In this document: positions 38,568 to 48,546 of the stretch, in pieces
Position numbering within the stretch: position 1 is the first letter of the stretch
Layout of the letters: the number at the start of each line of letters is the position of its first letter
NCBI GenBank assembly: GCA_018262705.1
Contig: JADFDQ010000002.1
Span: 175,248 to 239,247, forward strand
Direction: 5' to 3'
Source: Xanthomonas sp.
GTDB taxonomy: Bacteria; Pseudomonadota; Gammaproteobacteria; Xanthomonadales; Xanthomonadaceae
DNA: 64,000 bases
Notes under the pieces: generated by a model
Databases searched by the model: none
What the model was told of the DNA's origin: nothing
Seen by the model: only the letters and a program-made list of their open reading frames with translations
Made by a program: the position numbers and the translations under genes

Positions 38568-39835
38568 GGTGTAATCGTTTCCTCGGTTTCATCCGTTGCG
38601 CGCTGTCCGATCCGGACCGGAAGTTCGATTTCCAGAAATTCGGCAAAACTGTTGCGAAAGCACTCCACCGTGAACGTTTCCGACAATGCGCGCGCACCGG
38701 CATCGATCGCAGTCGTGCGCAGCGCCGGATCGACGCACAAACCACGCAATGCCTCGGCCAAGACTTCGGCATCCAGCCGGGTGACGCACGCGCCAAACGG
38801 ATAGCGTTCAAAGAATGCCGGCAGCGAAGCATGCGGCGGCGCGTGCAGCAGGATCGGCGCACCGGCTGCGAGGTAGGTCGTGGTCTTGGACGGAAAGGAG
38901 AACTCAGAAAATGCCCGCCAGTCCTGCTCGAACGGCTGCGGCAGGTAATTGACGTCGCAGCCGGACAGCAGAGCAATGGTGTCGTCCACGGATCGGTAGC
39001 CATGGCATTCGATCCGGCGCGGCACCGACGACCACAGGTCGAAGCGTTGACCCATCAAGACCAACGTGACCGCGCGCCGATCAATGGCCCAGCCCAGATG
39101 GTCGAGGGCTTGCAGCAGGCATTGGAATGCGCTGCGGGCGGTGACGCTGCCGGCGAATCCGATCCGGATCGAAGATTCTTCGCGCCCCTGCGGTGCGCTC
39201 CTACGGGGTGGCGAATCCGCGCCGTGGCGCAGGATGACGCCCTCTTTTCCGTAGCGGCGATGGTATTCTTCGCGCATGGTCTCGCCGATGACTGCTAGGG
39301 ATGTCGACGCCCGTATCGCCGCTTCGAAATTGCGCCGGCACGCCGCTGCGGTGAACCGATCCAGCCCGAAATAGCGGACGTTGTGTTCGATGTCATCCCA
39401 CACCAGGGTGCGCAACGGCAGTCCAAGCACATCGGCAACCTGCGCGGCCACGGCAATGCTGGCCGGCGTGTCCAGCACCGACCAGATTTCCTCGACGTTC
39501 CGGCTGCGCGCATGGTCGGCGCAAGCGCGAACCGCCGCAGCAATGCGCCGGCGATTGGCCATCGTCATTCGCAGCCAGTCGAACGCCTTCCCGATTCGCC
39601 CGAAACGCGACTGCGGCCGTCGTTCGAAGCGGCAGCCCAACACGCGCATGGGGTTGCCGCGTGCGGTTCGCGTGTCGCGCGCCGCGTCCGAGTCATCGGC
39701 AATGTGTACGACCATCAGGGAACCGGGCGGCAGGAAGGATTCCAGATCGTGCAGGATGATCCCGCCAACCCCTTCCGGGCCGGGCGCCGTGCCGGTCAAC
39801 AGCAATCGCTTGCGGTCAGCCAACGTGCCGCTCAT
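38543..39835 (-). CDS. Glycosyltransferase (group 1-like) containing an in-frame GTAG repeat
   Basis: [34 protein letters not shown]...; repeat-encoded RRSAPQGRE at 39180-39204. Confidence 0.75.
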   Translation of the reverse strand: MSGTLADRKRLLLTGTAPGPEGVGGIILHDLESFLPPGSLMVVHIADDSDAARDTRTARGNPMRVLGCRFERRPQSRFGRIGKAFDWLRMTMANRRRIAAAVRACADHARSRNVEEIWSVLDTPASIAVAAQVADVLGLPLRTLVWDDIEHNVRYFGLDRFTAAACRRNFEAAIRASTSLAVIGETMREEYHRRYGKEGVILRHGADSPPRRSAPQGREESSIRIGFAGSVTARSAFQCLLQALDHLGWAIDRRAVTLVLMGQRFDLWSSVPRRIECHGYRSVDDTIALLSGCDVNYLPQPFEQDWRAFSEFSFPSKTTTYLAAGAPILLHAPPHASLPAFFERYPFGACVTRLDAEVLAEALRGLCVDPALRTTAIDAGARALSETFTVECFRNSFAEFLEIELPVRIGQRATDETEETITPCAASPAS

Positions 39836-40877
39836 GCAAGGTGCGCACGATGTCCTGCAGGATCTGGTCGAGCGAGATGGTGATATCCCAGCCGGGATAG
39901 TCGGCTTTTGCCTGCCCCAAGTCGGAGATGTAGCAGATGTGATCGCCGATGCGATTGTCGTCGACGTATTCCCACTGCAGCCGTTTCCCAGCCAGCGTTT
40001 CCAGCTTGGCGATGGCTTCCAGCATGGACACGCTGTTGCCGCGCCCGCCGCCGATGTTGTAGACCGCGCCGGGTCGCGGCGCAGCGTGGAAGCGCTCGAT
40101 GAACCGGCAGACGTCGCTGGCGTCGATGTTGTCGCGCACCTGCTTGCCCTTGTAGCCGAACACCTTGTAGGGACGGCTTTCGACGACACAGCGCGCAAGG
40201 TAGGCCAGAAAGCCGTGTAACTCGGCGGCGCTATGCGCGGCGCCGGTCAGGCAACCGCCACGCAGACACACCGTGTTCATTCCGAAGTAGCGCCCATATT
40301 CCTGCACCATCACGTCGGCGGCGACCTTGCTGGCGCCGAACACGCTGTGTTTGCAGAGGTCGATGCGGCAGGATTCCTTGATCCCGTCGAAATCGTCCGG
40401 ATTCGCGTATTCCCAGCGCGTATCCAGTTCGATCAGCGGCACTTCGTTGGGCGCATCGCCATAGACCTTGTTTGTGCTCAAGAACACGAAGGTCGCCTGC
40501 GGGCGATGACGATGCGTGGCTTCCAGCATGTTCATGGTGCCGACGGCATTGACGTCGAAATCGTCGAATGGGCGCTTGGCCGCCAGATCATGTGATGGCT
40601 GCGCGGCGGCATGCACGACCATGTTCGCAGGAATATCCTGTAGCGCCTGCAGGATGGCAGCGCGGTCGCGGATGTCGATTTGATGATGGATGTAACCGGG
40701 GATGTCCTGCTGCAAGCGCGCCAGATTCCAACGGGTATCTCCGTCCGGGCCGAAGAAGTCGGCGCGCATGTTGTTGTCGATGCCATGCACCGTCCAGCCG
40801 AGGGCGGAAAAATGGCGCACGGCCTGGGAACCGATCAGACCGGCCGAGCCGGTGACGAGCAGCGTTTTATCAGTCAT
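39816..40877 (-). CDS. NAD-dependent epimerase, CDP-paratose 2-epimerase-like
   Basis: [48 protein letters not shown]...[11 protein letters not shown]...CLRGGCLTG. Confidence 0.85.
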   Translation of the reverse strand: MTDKTLLVTGSAGLIGSQAVRHFSALGWTVHGIDNNMRADFFGPDGDTRWNLARLQQDIPGYIHHQIDIRDRAAILQALQDIPANMVVHAAAQPSHDLAAKRPFDDFDVNAVGTMNMLEATHRHRPQATFVFLSTNKVYGDAPNEVPLIELDTRWEYANPDDFDGIKESCRIDLCKHSVFGASKVAADVMVQEYGRYFGMNTVCLRGGCLTGAAHSAAELHGFLAYLARCVVESRPYKVFGYKGKQVRDNIDASDVCRFIERFHAAPRPGAVYNIGGGRGNSVSMLEAIAKLETLAGKRLQWEYVDDNRIGDHICYISDLGQAKADYPGWDITISLDQILQDIVRTLHERHVG

Positions 40878-41038
40878 GCCCTTCTGTCCTGCGAGTGTTC
40901 TCGAAAATGGCGTTGGCGAAGAGCACCCGCGTACCGTCTTGCTGCGGAACCCGTCAACTTTGCCGCGATTCAATGATCCGGACTCTGGTGTTCAAGAATT
41001 TAAGTGAAGAGCTGATGGCGATGAATCGAAAACGCACA

Positions 41039-42238
41039 CTAATGCTTCGGAACAAAATCAAGTGCGGATCGCAATGTTTCAAGGAAATAAGCCGCAGGAC
41101 GTTCTCTTGTCCACTCGAGCGTTCTGCATGATCGGCACTCCAGTTCGGCGGGTGACATCATCGCGCAAGAATCTACCACCTGTCCGATCTCGTCCAGAGA
41201 GCAGCTCTTTAGCTCGACCCCAAAGCCTACGACTGACAAGCCAGACTCCTTGGATATTATTGGAACAAGACCAGCAGCCATGTTATTAACTACCGAGCCT
41301 GGAACACCTTCTGAGGCGGAGGGGTAAATTATGAAACCACAATGGCTCACCGCATCCCGGTAACTCTGCGAGCAGATGTCGACCCACCCCATTAGATGAA
41401 TGTTCGGAAGCGACAGCTCTGCTTGATATGCCTTCCGAAAGCTATTAGAAACATTTCCAAATACCCACAAGTGAAGATTTGGTCGCTGGGAAAATACTTC
41501 AATCAATAAATCAAGCCCTCTGGAAACGGCGGCGTAGCTGGCCATCCATAGAAAAGCCTTCCTAGCTAGTGAATAGTCCTTCGCCTCAGCAACATTAATC
41601 GACGCATCGTAATCCTTTTCATAGCTCCAATGCGGCTTATTAAGATACGGGGCGTAACTGGACAATGTCACATCGTTGCCGAGAACGAGCAGACTATCGG
41701 CCAATGCAGGTCCAGGGTCTGTTCGATAGCGGGCGAAACACTCTCTGGGCAAGTCAACACCCCTACGCGCCTTCAACGCAGAAAGCCTCCTTTCTTCGGC
41801 GCTCACAAGAACAGGGAGATACTGCGTGGTACCCAAAAAAATCCGCCTAGCAGCGTCATTCCTTCTGCAGGAAATATCAAACGCCGGCCCATGACCAATG
41901 ACTAGGTCATATGCTTTTTTTGGCGGCTGATCGTTCTCCCAATGAGTCACATCAACGACATAGCCGCGCTTATCCAGCTCTTGCGCCAGTTGCACGACCC
42001 GATCCATGTTCCTGTGACTTCTGAACATTTCATCCGTAGCACCATGCGCAAATGGATCGACCACATAACAAATCAACGCTCGTCTACCGTTCTCTCGCCC
42101 AAGCACGTTGTACAACGCTTGCCGGATCTTGAGATTTCGTTGACGCATGGCATTTCGTGAAGCAATTACATTACCAATTATTCGCGTCAGCTTAAACCGA
42201 ATATGAAGGTAAATTCGAAAAGGAATATTTCTAAGCAA
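41039..42238 (-). CDS. Glycosyltransferase (group 1-like)
   Basis: C-terminal IIYPSASEGVPGSVVNNMAAGLVPIISKESG; AT-richer than neighbours. Confidence 0.75.
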   Translation of the reverse strand: MLRNIPFRIYLHIRFKLTRIIGNVIASRNAMRQRNLKIRQALYNVLGRENGRRALICYVVDPFAHGATDEMFRSHRNMDRVVQLAQELDKRGYVVDVTHWENDQPPKKAYDLVIGHGPAFDISCRRNDAARRIFLGTTQYLPVLVSAEERRLSALKARRGVDLPRECFARYRTDPGPALADSLLVLGNDVTLSSYAPYLNKPHWSYEKDYDASINVAEAKDYSLARKAFLWMASYAAVSRGLDLLIEVFSQRPNLHLWVFGNVSNSFRKAYQAELSLPNIHLMGWVDICSQSYRDAVSHCGFIIYPSASEGVPGSVVNNMAAGLVPIISKESGLSVVGFGVELKSCSLDEIGQVVDSCAMMSPAELECRSCRTLEWTRERPAAYFLETLRSALDFVPKH

Positions 42239-42256
42239 GTCAGCAGCCGGCTAGAC

Positions 42257-43201
42257 CTAATCGAATCGCGCCCAGCACAGAACGACGTCACGAACAGGTT
42301 GGCCCTTTCGAGCAGATTTCCGAATTTTTTGCCACGTACGCAGAAAAGCAATTGGGTGCTTCAACGCACCGCTCCACCATCCGTAGTGCATATTTATTTT
42401 CGGGCCCTTGGAGAACTTAAACGATGTCGCATAAAGTGCCAGCCTAAAGGATCGCACTTGCGCAGGAAATATTAGACGACTCTTGAACCCAAGGCTCTGC
42501 GCCAAAGACTGAAGCGATCTTTGATTCCATCGAGTCAGGTGATGTGGAGCATGGTTCCGCGGATCGAGGCCAGAAAACTCAATTGCAGTCGGCGTTATGG
42601 GCACGCTGAAAAAAAAGCTCCCTCCTGGCCTCAACACTTTCCTGACATCCCCAACAAAAGAAACTGGAGATTCTACATGCTCCAAGCAGTGGAATGCACA
42701 AACAAAATCATAGAGTTTGCCACTTAGAGCCACACCTGAAATATCAGTAACAGCAGCATTGATTCCTCTTCGCCGGGCTTCCGCAACGGCCGAATGATTT
42801 GTATCAATTCCCATCATTTCAACCGCGGTTTGCTCTGACAGCAAAGCGATGAAATTACCACTCCCACAACCCACATCAAGCCCATTGAGCGCGTGAACCA
42901 GTTGCTTTCCTAGAATGTCCGCGACAACTCGCCACTCCCACCTTCCATTTGCGTAACCCTCACCTTCGCTCGTCACCCACTTGTAAAAGTTCGGGGAACC
43001 CGCACGCATCGGTTGTGTAAAGTCGAGGTCGCACGCTGAACAGCGAAATTCGCTGATATCCCAGAACTCGACATTATCCGGCGCCTGTAATCCAACATCT
43101 TTTTCATACTGCTCCCGCAACTCAGTTGCAGAGAGATGGCGTTCGAGTAGTGCGCTCCCTCCGCACAGAATGCAGATCCTCGGATCAGTCATCTCAAGCA
43201 C
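42257..43201 (-). CDS. Class I SAM-dependent methyltransferase with N-terminal Cys-rich segment
   Basis: ICILCGGS...FRCSACDLDFTQ and GLDVGCGSGNFIALL motif; likely start at 43192 (MTDPRICILC). Confidence 0.85.
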   Translation of the reverse strand: MLEMTDPRICILCGGSALLERHLSATELREQYEKDVGLQAPDNVEFWDISEFRCSACDLDFTQPMRAGSPNFYKWVTSEGEGYANGRWEWRVVADILGKQLVHALNGLDVGCGSGNFIALLSEQTAVEMMGIDTNHSAVAEARRRGINAAVTDISGVALSGKLYDFVCAFHCLEHVESPVSFVGDVRKVLRPGGSFFFSVPITPTAIEFSGLDPRNHAPHHLTRWNQRSLQSLAQSLGFKSRLIFPAQVRSFRLALYATSFKFSKGPKINMHYGWWSGALKHPIAFLRTWQKIRKSARKGQPVRDVVLCWARFD

Positions 43202-44426
43202 CCTTCCATTCAGCCATTAGAGCAACCTTCGTCTGTGACTTAAGCGGGGGGAAACCCGTTCCATAGATATCGCTTGGATCGATCTGCAGGCGTGCGATTC
43301 GCTGATGTTCGTGAATGATCGCGGCGCCCGGCTTTGTTATTCGCAGCGAAATGTAATATTCGCCAGCAGCGAAGGGGAGTCTATCGATTCGCAGAATGTG
43401 CCTGGCACTCCGCTTCGCCGGAAAGGTTTGACCTAGGAGCAGATGGCTGGGCATTACTGCGAGGGGCACACCGTCGTCGTCTTCTATTATCAGATCGATG
43501 CCGTAATCGTCCAAATGTTCGAATAGGAGATCGACGCCTAGTGAAATATCGTCATTAGTGCGAATTACCTTACCTTTTGCCCCCTCCGTCAAACTCAACG
43601 ACACATCCAGCGGCCCTTTCTGTTGTGGTTGCGTAGATAGAAGTTGTAGTGCATTGTTCTTTCCGCCATCCACGTCCGCTCGCTCACGCTCCTGATATAG
43701 CATGATCGCCTGTGATGCCTGCCCAAAATATTTAACGCTACCCTGCTTGAGAATCACACAGCGACTGCAAAGGCGGGAAACAGCACCGAGGTTATGGCTC
43801 ACAAAGAGGATTGTTCGTCCTTCACGGGCAACCTCGCCCATCTTGCCGAGGCAACGTGCCTGGAAGTCGGCATCGCCCACCGCCAGCACTTCGTCGATGA
43901 TCAGCACGTCCGGTTCGAGGTGGGCAGCCACGGCGAAAGCCAGCCGCACGTACATGCCGGAGGAATATCGCTTGACCGGAGTGTCGATGAACTTCTCGAC
44001 GCCGGAGAAGGACACGATCTCGTCGAACTTGCGCGCCACCTCGGCCTTGCGCATGCCGAGGATCGCGCCGTTGAGGAAGACGTTTTCGCGGCCGGTCAAC
44101 TCCGGGTGGAAGCCGGTGCCGACTTCCAGAAGGCTGGACAGGCGGCCCTTGACGCGGGCGCGGCCGGTGGTCGGCGGGGTGATCCGCGAGAGCACCTTGA
44201 GCAGGGTGGACTTGCCGGCGCCGTTGCCGCCGATGATGCCCAGCGCCTCGCCTTCGGCCACCTCGAAGTCCACGTCGCGCAGCGCCCAGAACTCCTCGCG
44301 CCCGGCGCTCTTGCGCAGCCCCTTGCCGCGCAGCAGGTCGCCGACCCGGCTGGACAGGGTATGTTCGAAATTCTGGCCGAGCAGGAAACGCTTGCTCAGG
44401 CCTTCGACTTTGACGGCGGTGCTCAT
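43194..44426 (-). CDS. wzt: Polysaccharide ABC transporter ATP-binding protein with C-terminal carbohydrate-binding-type domain
   Basis: Walker A GIIGGNGAGKSTLLKVLS, YSSGMYVRLAFAVA, Walker B LIIDEVLAVGD, plus ~180 aa C-terminal domain. Confidence 0.92.
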   Translation of the reverse strand: MSTAVKVEGLSKRFLLGQNFEHTLSSRVGDLLRGKGLRKSAGREEFWALRDVDFEVAEGEALGIIGGNGAGKSTLLKVLSRITPPTTGRARVKGRLSSLLEVGTGFHPELTGRENVFLNGAILGMRKAEVARKFDEIVSFSGVEKFIDTPVKRYSSGMYVRLAFAVAAHLEPDVLIIDEVLAVGDADFQARCLGKMGEVAREGRTILFVSHNLGAVSRLCSRCVILKQGSVKYFGQASQAIMLYQERERADVDGGKNNALQLLSTQPQQKGPLDVSLSLTEGAKGKVIRTNDDISLGVDLLFEHLDDYGIDLIIEDDDGVPLAVMPSHLLLGQTFPAKRSARHILRIDRLPFAAGEYYISLRITKPGAAIIHEHQRIARLQIDPSDIYGTGFPPLKSQTKVALMAEWKGA

Positions 44427-44438
44427 GGACTCCTTGCC

Positions 44439-44936
44439 TCAGGCGGCGCGTTCATGTCGACTTGGGGAACAACACGGTGTCGGGCAAACCCTTGAGGGCG
44501 CGTCGCAGTCAGCAGTTCCGCTTCCATTCAATCTCGCCATTCTACCCAACAACGTCATGCCGAAGCGCTTCACAGCGATCTTGTCGAACGTGTGAACCGC
44601 CGTGCAGCCGGCATCGCTCGCCGTGGCCATAATCAATGCGTCGGAAAAATCTCCGCCGTCCTGCCTGAACTGATGCAGCGCGCGCCAGACCACATCGGCA
44701 CGCTCGACCACGAGACTGCCGATGCGCAGCAAGGTTTCCAGGATTTCGACAATCTTTCCTGCATCGGCGTCATAGCACGACTCCAGCACCCAGACGGTTT
44801 CGACCAGCACGACCTGCGAAATGAAGCCGGGCGATGCCACGGTCATCGACTCGATCAGGCGCGCGGCATGTCTCGATTGCGTCGGATCGTCCTGCACCAG
44901 ATATCTGACCAGGACATTCGTATCCAGTCCGATCAT
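44439..44936 (-). CDS. PIN-domain toxin (VapC-like)
   Basis: MIGLDTNVLVRYLVQDDPTQSRHAARLIES...DFSDALIMATASDAGCTAVHTFDK. Confidence 0.9.
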   Translation of the reverse strand: MIGLDTNVLVRYLVQDDPTQSRHAARLIESMTVASPGFISQVVLVETVWVLESCYDADAGKIVEILETLLRIGSLVVERADVVWRALHQFRQDGGDFSDALIMATASDAGCTAVHTFDKIAVKRFGMTLLGRMARLNGSGTADCDAPSRVCPTPCCSPSRHERAA

Positions 44937-44940
44937 TGTT

Positions 44941-45192
44941 TCATGGTCGCTTCAAAGCCTTCGCCGCCCGCGTCCGGACTGCCGCGCGCATTGCCTCCAC
45001 CGGAACCGCTTTCGCAGGCTTGCGCACGATGCCTTTGAGCATCTCGACCGACAGCGTCGCCGCCACGATCTCGTAGCGGCCGCATCCCGTTTCGACGAAT
45101 TCCACGCGATCACCCATGTCCACGCCCAGTTTTGCGCGCACGGCAGCTGGGATCGTGATTTGCCCTTTAGATGTCAATGTGGCTGCACTCAT
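44941..45192 (-). CDS. AbrB/MazE-type antitoxin
   Basis: MSAATLTSKGQITIPAAVRAKLGVDMGDRVEFVE. Confidence 0.92.
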   Translation of the reverse strand: MSAATLTSKGQITIPAAVRAKLGVDMGDRVEFVETGCGRYEIVAATLSVEMLKGIVRKPAKAVPVEAMRAAVRTRAAKALKRP

Positions 45193-45262
45193 GGCCTAGC
45201 CTCCGTGTGTTCCTTACATATAGTAAGGCAACAATGAACCATCAGACAACGGAGTCCTTCAA

Positions 45263-45311
45263 ATATTGTCCGCGAACTCGCGTTCGGTGCGGCGGAAGTA
45301 CCAGATGCCGC
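45263..45311 (-). pseudogene. Duplicated fragment of wzm 3' end
   Basis: 49 bp matching 46165-46213 with one mismatch seen by eye. Confidence 0.9.
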
Positions 45312-45339
45312 AGCGCGACCCTGCCGCAGGACAGCGACC

Positions 45340-45741
45340 TCAGGCCGCCAGTCTCAGCGGGATGAAACGCGCTGCGTGCACGAAATCGTTGTCGGTCGTC
45401 AACAGCGCAAGATCGTGTCCGATGCAGATCTGCGCAATCAGTGCGTCGATGGTGCCGAGTTGTACGCCCTTGCGTCTGCACGCATTGCGAAGCAATGCCG
45501 CTTGAACATGCATCTCGCGATCAGGATTAAGCAGGGGAAGCGCCTGAAAACGCTCGATGATGCGCGTTTGGTCTTTGGCGCCACGAAACCCCTGCAAGAG
45601 TTCCTGGATCACGATGCCGGTCGTGACGATGGTCTCCCCATCCAGAAGTGCACGGCGCAGGACGGCAACGGCTGGATGCTCGGGCAGCGTGTCGCGACGT
45701 AGCGCAAGCGACCACACGCTGGTGTCGACGAACAGCGTCAT
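45340..45741 (-). CDS. VapC-family PIN toxin
   Basis: MTLFVDTSVWSLALRRDTLPEHPAVAVLRRALLDGE...GTIDALIAQICIGHDLALLTTDNDF. Confidence 0.93.
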   Translation of the reverse strand: MTLFVDTSVWSLALRRDTLPEHPAVAVLRRALLDGETIVTTGIVIQELLQGFRGAKDQTRIIERFQALPLLNPDREMHVQAALLRNACRRKGVQLGTIDALIAQICIGHDLALLTTDNDFVHAARFIPLRLAA

Positions 45742-45938
45742 TTGCGCGTGCGTTCGGCCTTGGCGTCGAAACTCTCGTCCCAATCGAGTTGGCCGAGCAG
45801 TTCGGCGATGCGCCGTTGTTCGCGGCGGGCAATGAATTCCTTGAGCGCAAGGGTGACGGCGGCTTTCTTGGTCGGTTCGCCGCTGACGGCGACTGCGCGA
45901 TCGATGAGGCTTGGATCCAGTGCAAGATTTGTGGCCAT
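45738..45938 (-). CDS. VapB-family antitoxin
   Basis: MATNLALDPSLIDRAVAVSGEPTKKAAVTLALKEFIARREQRRIAELLGQLDWDESFD. Confidence 0.9.
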   Translation of the reverse strand: MATNLALDPSLIDRAVAVSGEPTKKAAVTLALKEFIARREQRRIAELLGQLDWDESFDAKAERTRK

Positions 45939-46160
45939 GGGGCACCTCCACACATCATGCTACACATGCCGGGCAAGGTCGGCAACGGGCAACAAAGTGG
46001 AGAGTGGAATGCCATTGATGCTGCGTTTTCGGAGTTCCCATGCCCGTGCCATCATCCGGCCGTTCGGGCCACCTTCTCCCGAGGGAAGAAGGAAACGCTT
46101 CGTCGCATGGCAAACGGATTTGTCGACGTGCCAGCTTCAAAAACACGTGGTACTCACCAG

Positions 46161-47018
46161 TCAGATATTGTCCGCGAATTCGCGTTCGGTGCGGCGGAAG
46201 TACCAGATGCCGCTGACCAGCATCAGCACCACCATCGCGCAGGACAGCGCCATCGGGCCGAGCGCCGGCGCCGCCTTTCCCAGCAGCGCCCAGCGGAAGC
46301 CTTCGACCACGCCGGCGATGGGGTTGAGGTTGTACAGCCACAGCCATTTGGCCGGCACGATCTGGCTGGAATAGGCGATCGGCGAGGCGTACATCCAGAT
46401 CTGGGTGAGGAACGGCACCAGCAGGCCGACGTCGCGATATTTGACGTTGAGCGCGGTCAGCCACAGGCCGATGCCGAGCGCGGTGGCCAGCGCCAGCAGG
46501 ACGAACAGCGGCAGCAGCAGCAGGCCGAGGCTGGGCGTGACGCGGTAGGCCACCAGCAGCAGGATGAGCATGCCGAACGCCACCGCGAAATCGACCAGTC
46601 CCGATACGGTCTTGCTGATCGGCAGCACCAAGCGCGGGAAATACACCTTGGTGATCATGCCGGAGGAGGTGACGATACTGGTGCTGGCGCCTCCGAGCGC
46701 GCGGGTGAAGAAGGTCCACGGCACCATCGCGCACATGGTGTAGAGCGCGTAGGGATAGCCTTCCGAAGGCAGCTTGGCGAACTTGCCGAATACCACGGTG
46801 AAAATCAGCGTGGTCAGCAACGGCTGCAGGACCGCCCAACCGATGCCCACCGCGCTCTGCTTGTAGCGGATGCTGACGTCGCGCTGGATCAGCAGCACCA
46901 GCAAGTCGCGGTAGGCCCACAGTTCGCGCAGTTCGGCGCGCAGCGAATTGCCCGTCGCGCTGATTTCGGTCAGGTGGGCGCGGTCGAATTGTTCGTCGCG
47001 GGCGTCGGGTGGGGTCAT
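46161..47018 (-). CDS. wzm: Polysaccharide ABC-2 type transporter permease
   Basis: LWAYRDLLVLLIQRDVSIRYKQSAVGIGWAVLQPLLTTLIFTVVFGKFAKLPSEGYPYALYTM. Confidence 0.93.
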   Translation of the reverse strand: MTPPDARDEQFDRAHLTEISATGNSLRAELRELWAYRDLLVLLIQRDVSIRYKQSAVGIGWAVLQPLLTTLIFTVVFGKFAKLPSEGYPYALYTMCAMVPWTFFTRALGGASTSIVTSSGMITKVYFPRLVLPISKTVSGLVDFAVAFGMLILLLVAYRVTPSLGLLLLPLFVLLALATALGIGLWLTALNVKYRDVGLLVPFLTQIWMYASPIAYSSQIVPAKWLWLYNLNPIAGVVEGFRWALLGKAAPALGPMALSCAMVVLMLVSGIWYFRRTEREFADNI

Positions 47019-47042
47019 GGTGTGTTTGGTGCTGCTGGAAGA

Positions 47043-47156
47043 TCGCGCCCCTCGGCCTGCGGCCTCGGTGCGCTCCTACGGGTGCGGGGGGGTGTAGGAC
47101 CGCACCGCAGCGGCGCGATGGATCAGGGGTTGTAGGAGCGCACCGCAGGGGCGCGA
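47043..47156. repeat. GTAG repeats: long(-) 47043-47079, short(+) 47093-47117 and 47132-47156
   Basis: Direct sequence match; the 47132 copy is within galE. Confidence 0.95.
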
Positions 47157-48127
47157 TGGATGCGTTGCTGCCAGCGCCAAGCGGTGCCGATGATGGTGTC
47201 GAGGTCGGCGTAGTTCGGCGACCAACCGAGTTCGCGGCGGATGCGGCTGGCATCGCCGACCAGCACCGCCGGATCGCCAGGGCGGCGGGCGCCTTCGGAG
47301 ACGGCGATGTCGCGCCCGGTGACGCGCCGGGCGCAATCGATCACTTCACGCACCGAAAAGCCTTTGCCATTGCCGAGGTTGTACGCCGTGGTCGCGGCCC
47401 CACCCAGCAGTGCTTGCAAGGCCAACACATGGGCGTCGGCCAGATCGCTGACATGGATGTAATCGCGGATGCAGGTACCGTCCGGAGTGGCGTAGTCGCT
47501 GCCGAACACCGTGATATCCGGTCGCGTCCCGGTCGCAGCCTCGAGCACCAGCGGGATCAAATGCGTTTCCGGATCATGGCGCTCGCCGGCCTCGCCGTCC
47601 GGGTCGGCGCCAGCCGCATTGAAATAGCGCAGGCTCATCGAACGCAGCCCGTGGGCCGCGTCGAAATCCGCCAGCATCCGCTCGACCATCCACTTGCTGG
47701 CGCCATAGGGATTGATCGGTTGCTGCGGGTGGTCTTCGGTCAGTGGCAGTCGTTGCGGCACGCCGTAGGTGGCGCAGGTGCTGGAAAACACCAGCTTGTC
47801 GATGCCATGGTCACGCATTGCCTCCAGCAGGCCGAGGCTGCCGGCAACGTTGTTGTGGTAGTACTTGCCCGGATCGCGCACCGACTCGCCGACGTAGGCG
47901 TAGGCGGCGAAATGCATGACCGCGATCGGGCGATGGCGATCGATGACGTCGTCCAAGCGGGCGCGATCGGCGAGTGCGCCCTGCTCCAGCGGCCCCCAGC
48001 GCACGGCGTCGGCGTGGCCGTGTTCGAGGCTGTCGTAGCTCACCGGCAGGAACCCGGCACGCGCCAGCGCCTTGCAGGCATGGCTGCCGATGTAGCCGGC
48101 GCCGCCGGTGACGAGAATGGTGCTCAT
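47123..48127 (-). CDS. galE: UDP-glucose 4-epimerase
   Basis: MSTILVTGGAGYIGSHACKALARAGFLPVSYDSLEHGH...SSTCATYGVPQRLPLTED; C-term [11 protein letters not shown] encoded by a repeat. Confidence 0.93.
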   Translation of the reverse strand: MSTILVTGGAGYIGSHACKALARAGFLPVSYDSLEHGHADAVRWGPLEQGALADRARLDDVIDRHRPIAVMHFAAYAYVGESVRDPGKYYHNNVAGSLGLLEAMRDHGIDKLVFSSTCATYGVPQRLPLTEDHPQQPINPYGASKWMVERMLADFDAAHGLRSMSLRYFNAAGADPDGEAGERHDPETHLIPLVLEAATGTRPDITVFGSDYATPDGTCIRDYIHVSDLADAHVLALQALLGGAATTAYNLGNGKGFSVREVIDCARRVTGRDIAVSEGARRPGDPAVLVGDASRIRRELGWSPNYADLDTIIGTAWRWQQRIHRAPAVRSYNP

Positions 48128-48516
48128 GGGTCGCTGGCTCCGAGGGGTGGGGATCCGGTCGATCCATCAGGGGCCGTGCACGGCAGGATCGGCAAATCCA
48201 CGCGCGCCACTTCGCGCCGCAGCTGTTCGATCTCGCATTCCAGCCGCTGGTATTCGCGCTGCCGCTGCTGCAGAAAGCGCGCCGCCGCGGTGAGCTTGGC
48301 CTGGATCCCGCTGGCGGTCAGCACATAGGCATAGGCGCGCTTGTTGCCGCTGCTGCGGAAGTTGTTGACTTTGACCCAGCCGCGTGCGATCAGGGCGCGC
48401 AGGCAGTAGTTGGTCTTGCCCAGCGACAGCCCGAGCGCTTGCGCCAGCTCGCGCTGGCTCAGGTCCGGGCACTCGGCCAGGATGCGCAGCAGTTGCAGAC
48501 GGAGTTCGTCGTTCAT
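48124..48516 (-). CDS. MarR-family EPS-associated transcriptional regulator
   Basis: MNDELRLQLLRILAECPDLSQRELAQALGLSLGKTNYCLRALIARGWVKVNNFRSSGNKRAYAYVLT. Confidence 0.9.
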   Translation of the reverse strand: MNDELRLQLLRILAECPDLSQRELAQALGLSLGKTNYCLRALIARGWVKVNNFRSSGNKRAYAYVLTASGIQAKLTAAARFLQQRQREYQRLECEIEQLRREVARVDLPILPCTAPDGSTGSPPLGASDP

Positions 48517-48546
48517 GGTTGTTTTGCGCAGCAGCCGAGTCGTGCT

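Noticed and set aside
44439-44560. Novel C-terminal domain on the VapC at 44439-44936
   Set aside because: The last ~40 residues (SGTADCDAPSRVCPTPCCSPSRHERAA) look like read-through of intergenic DNA up to wzt, not a domain.
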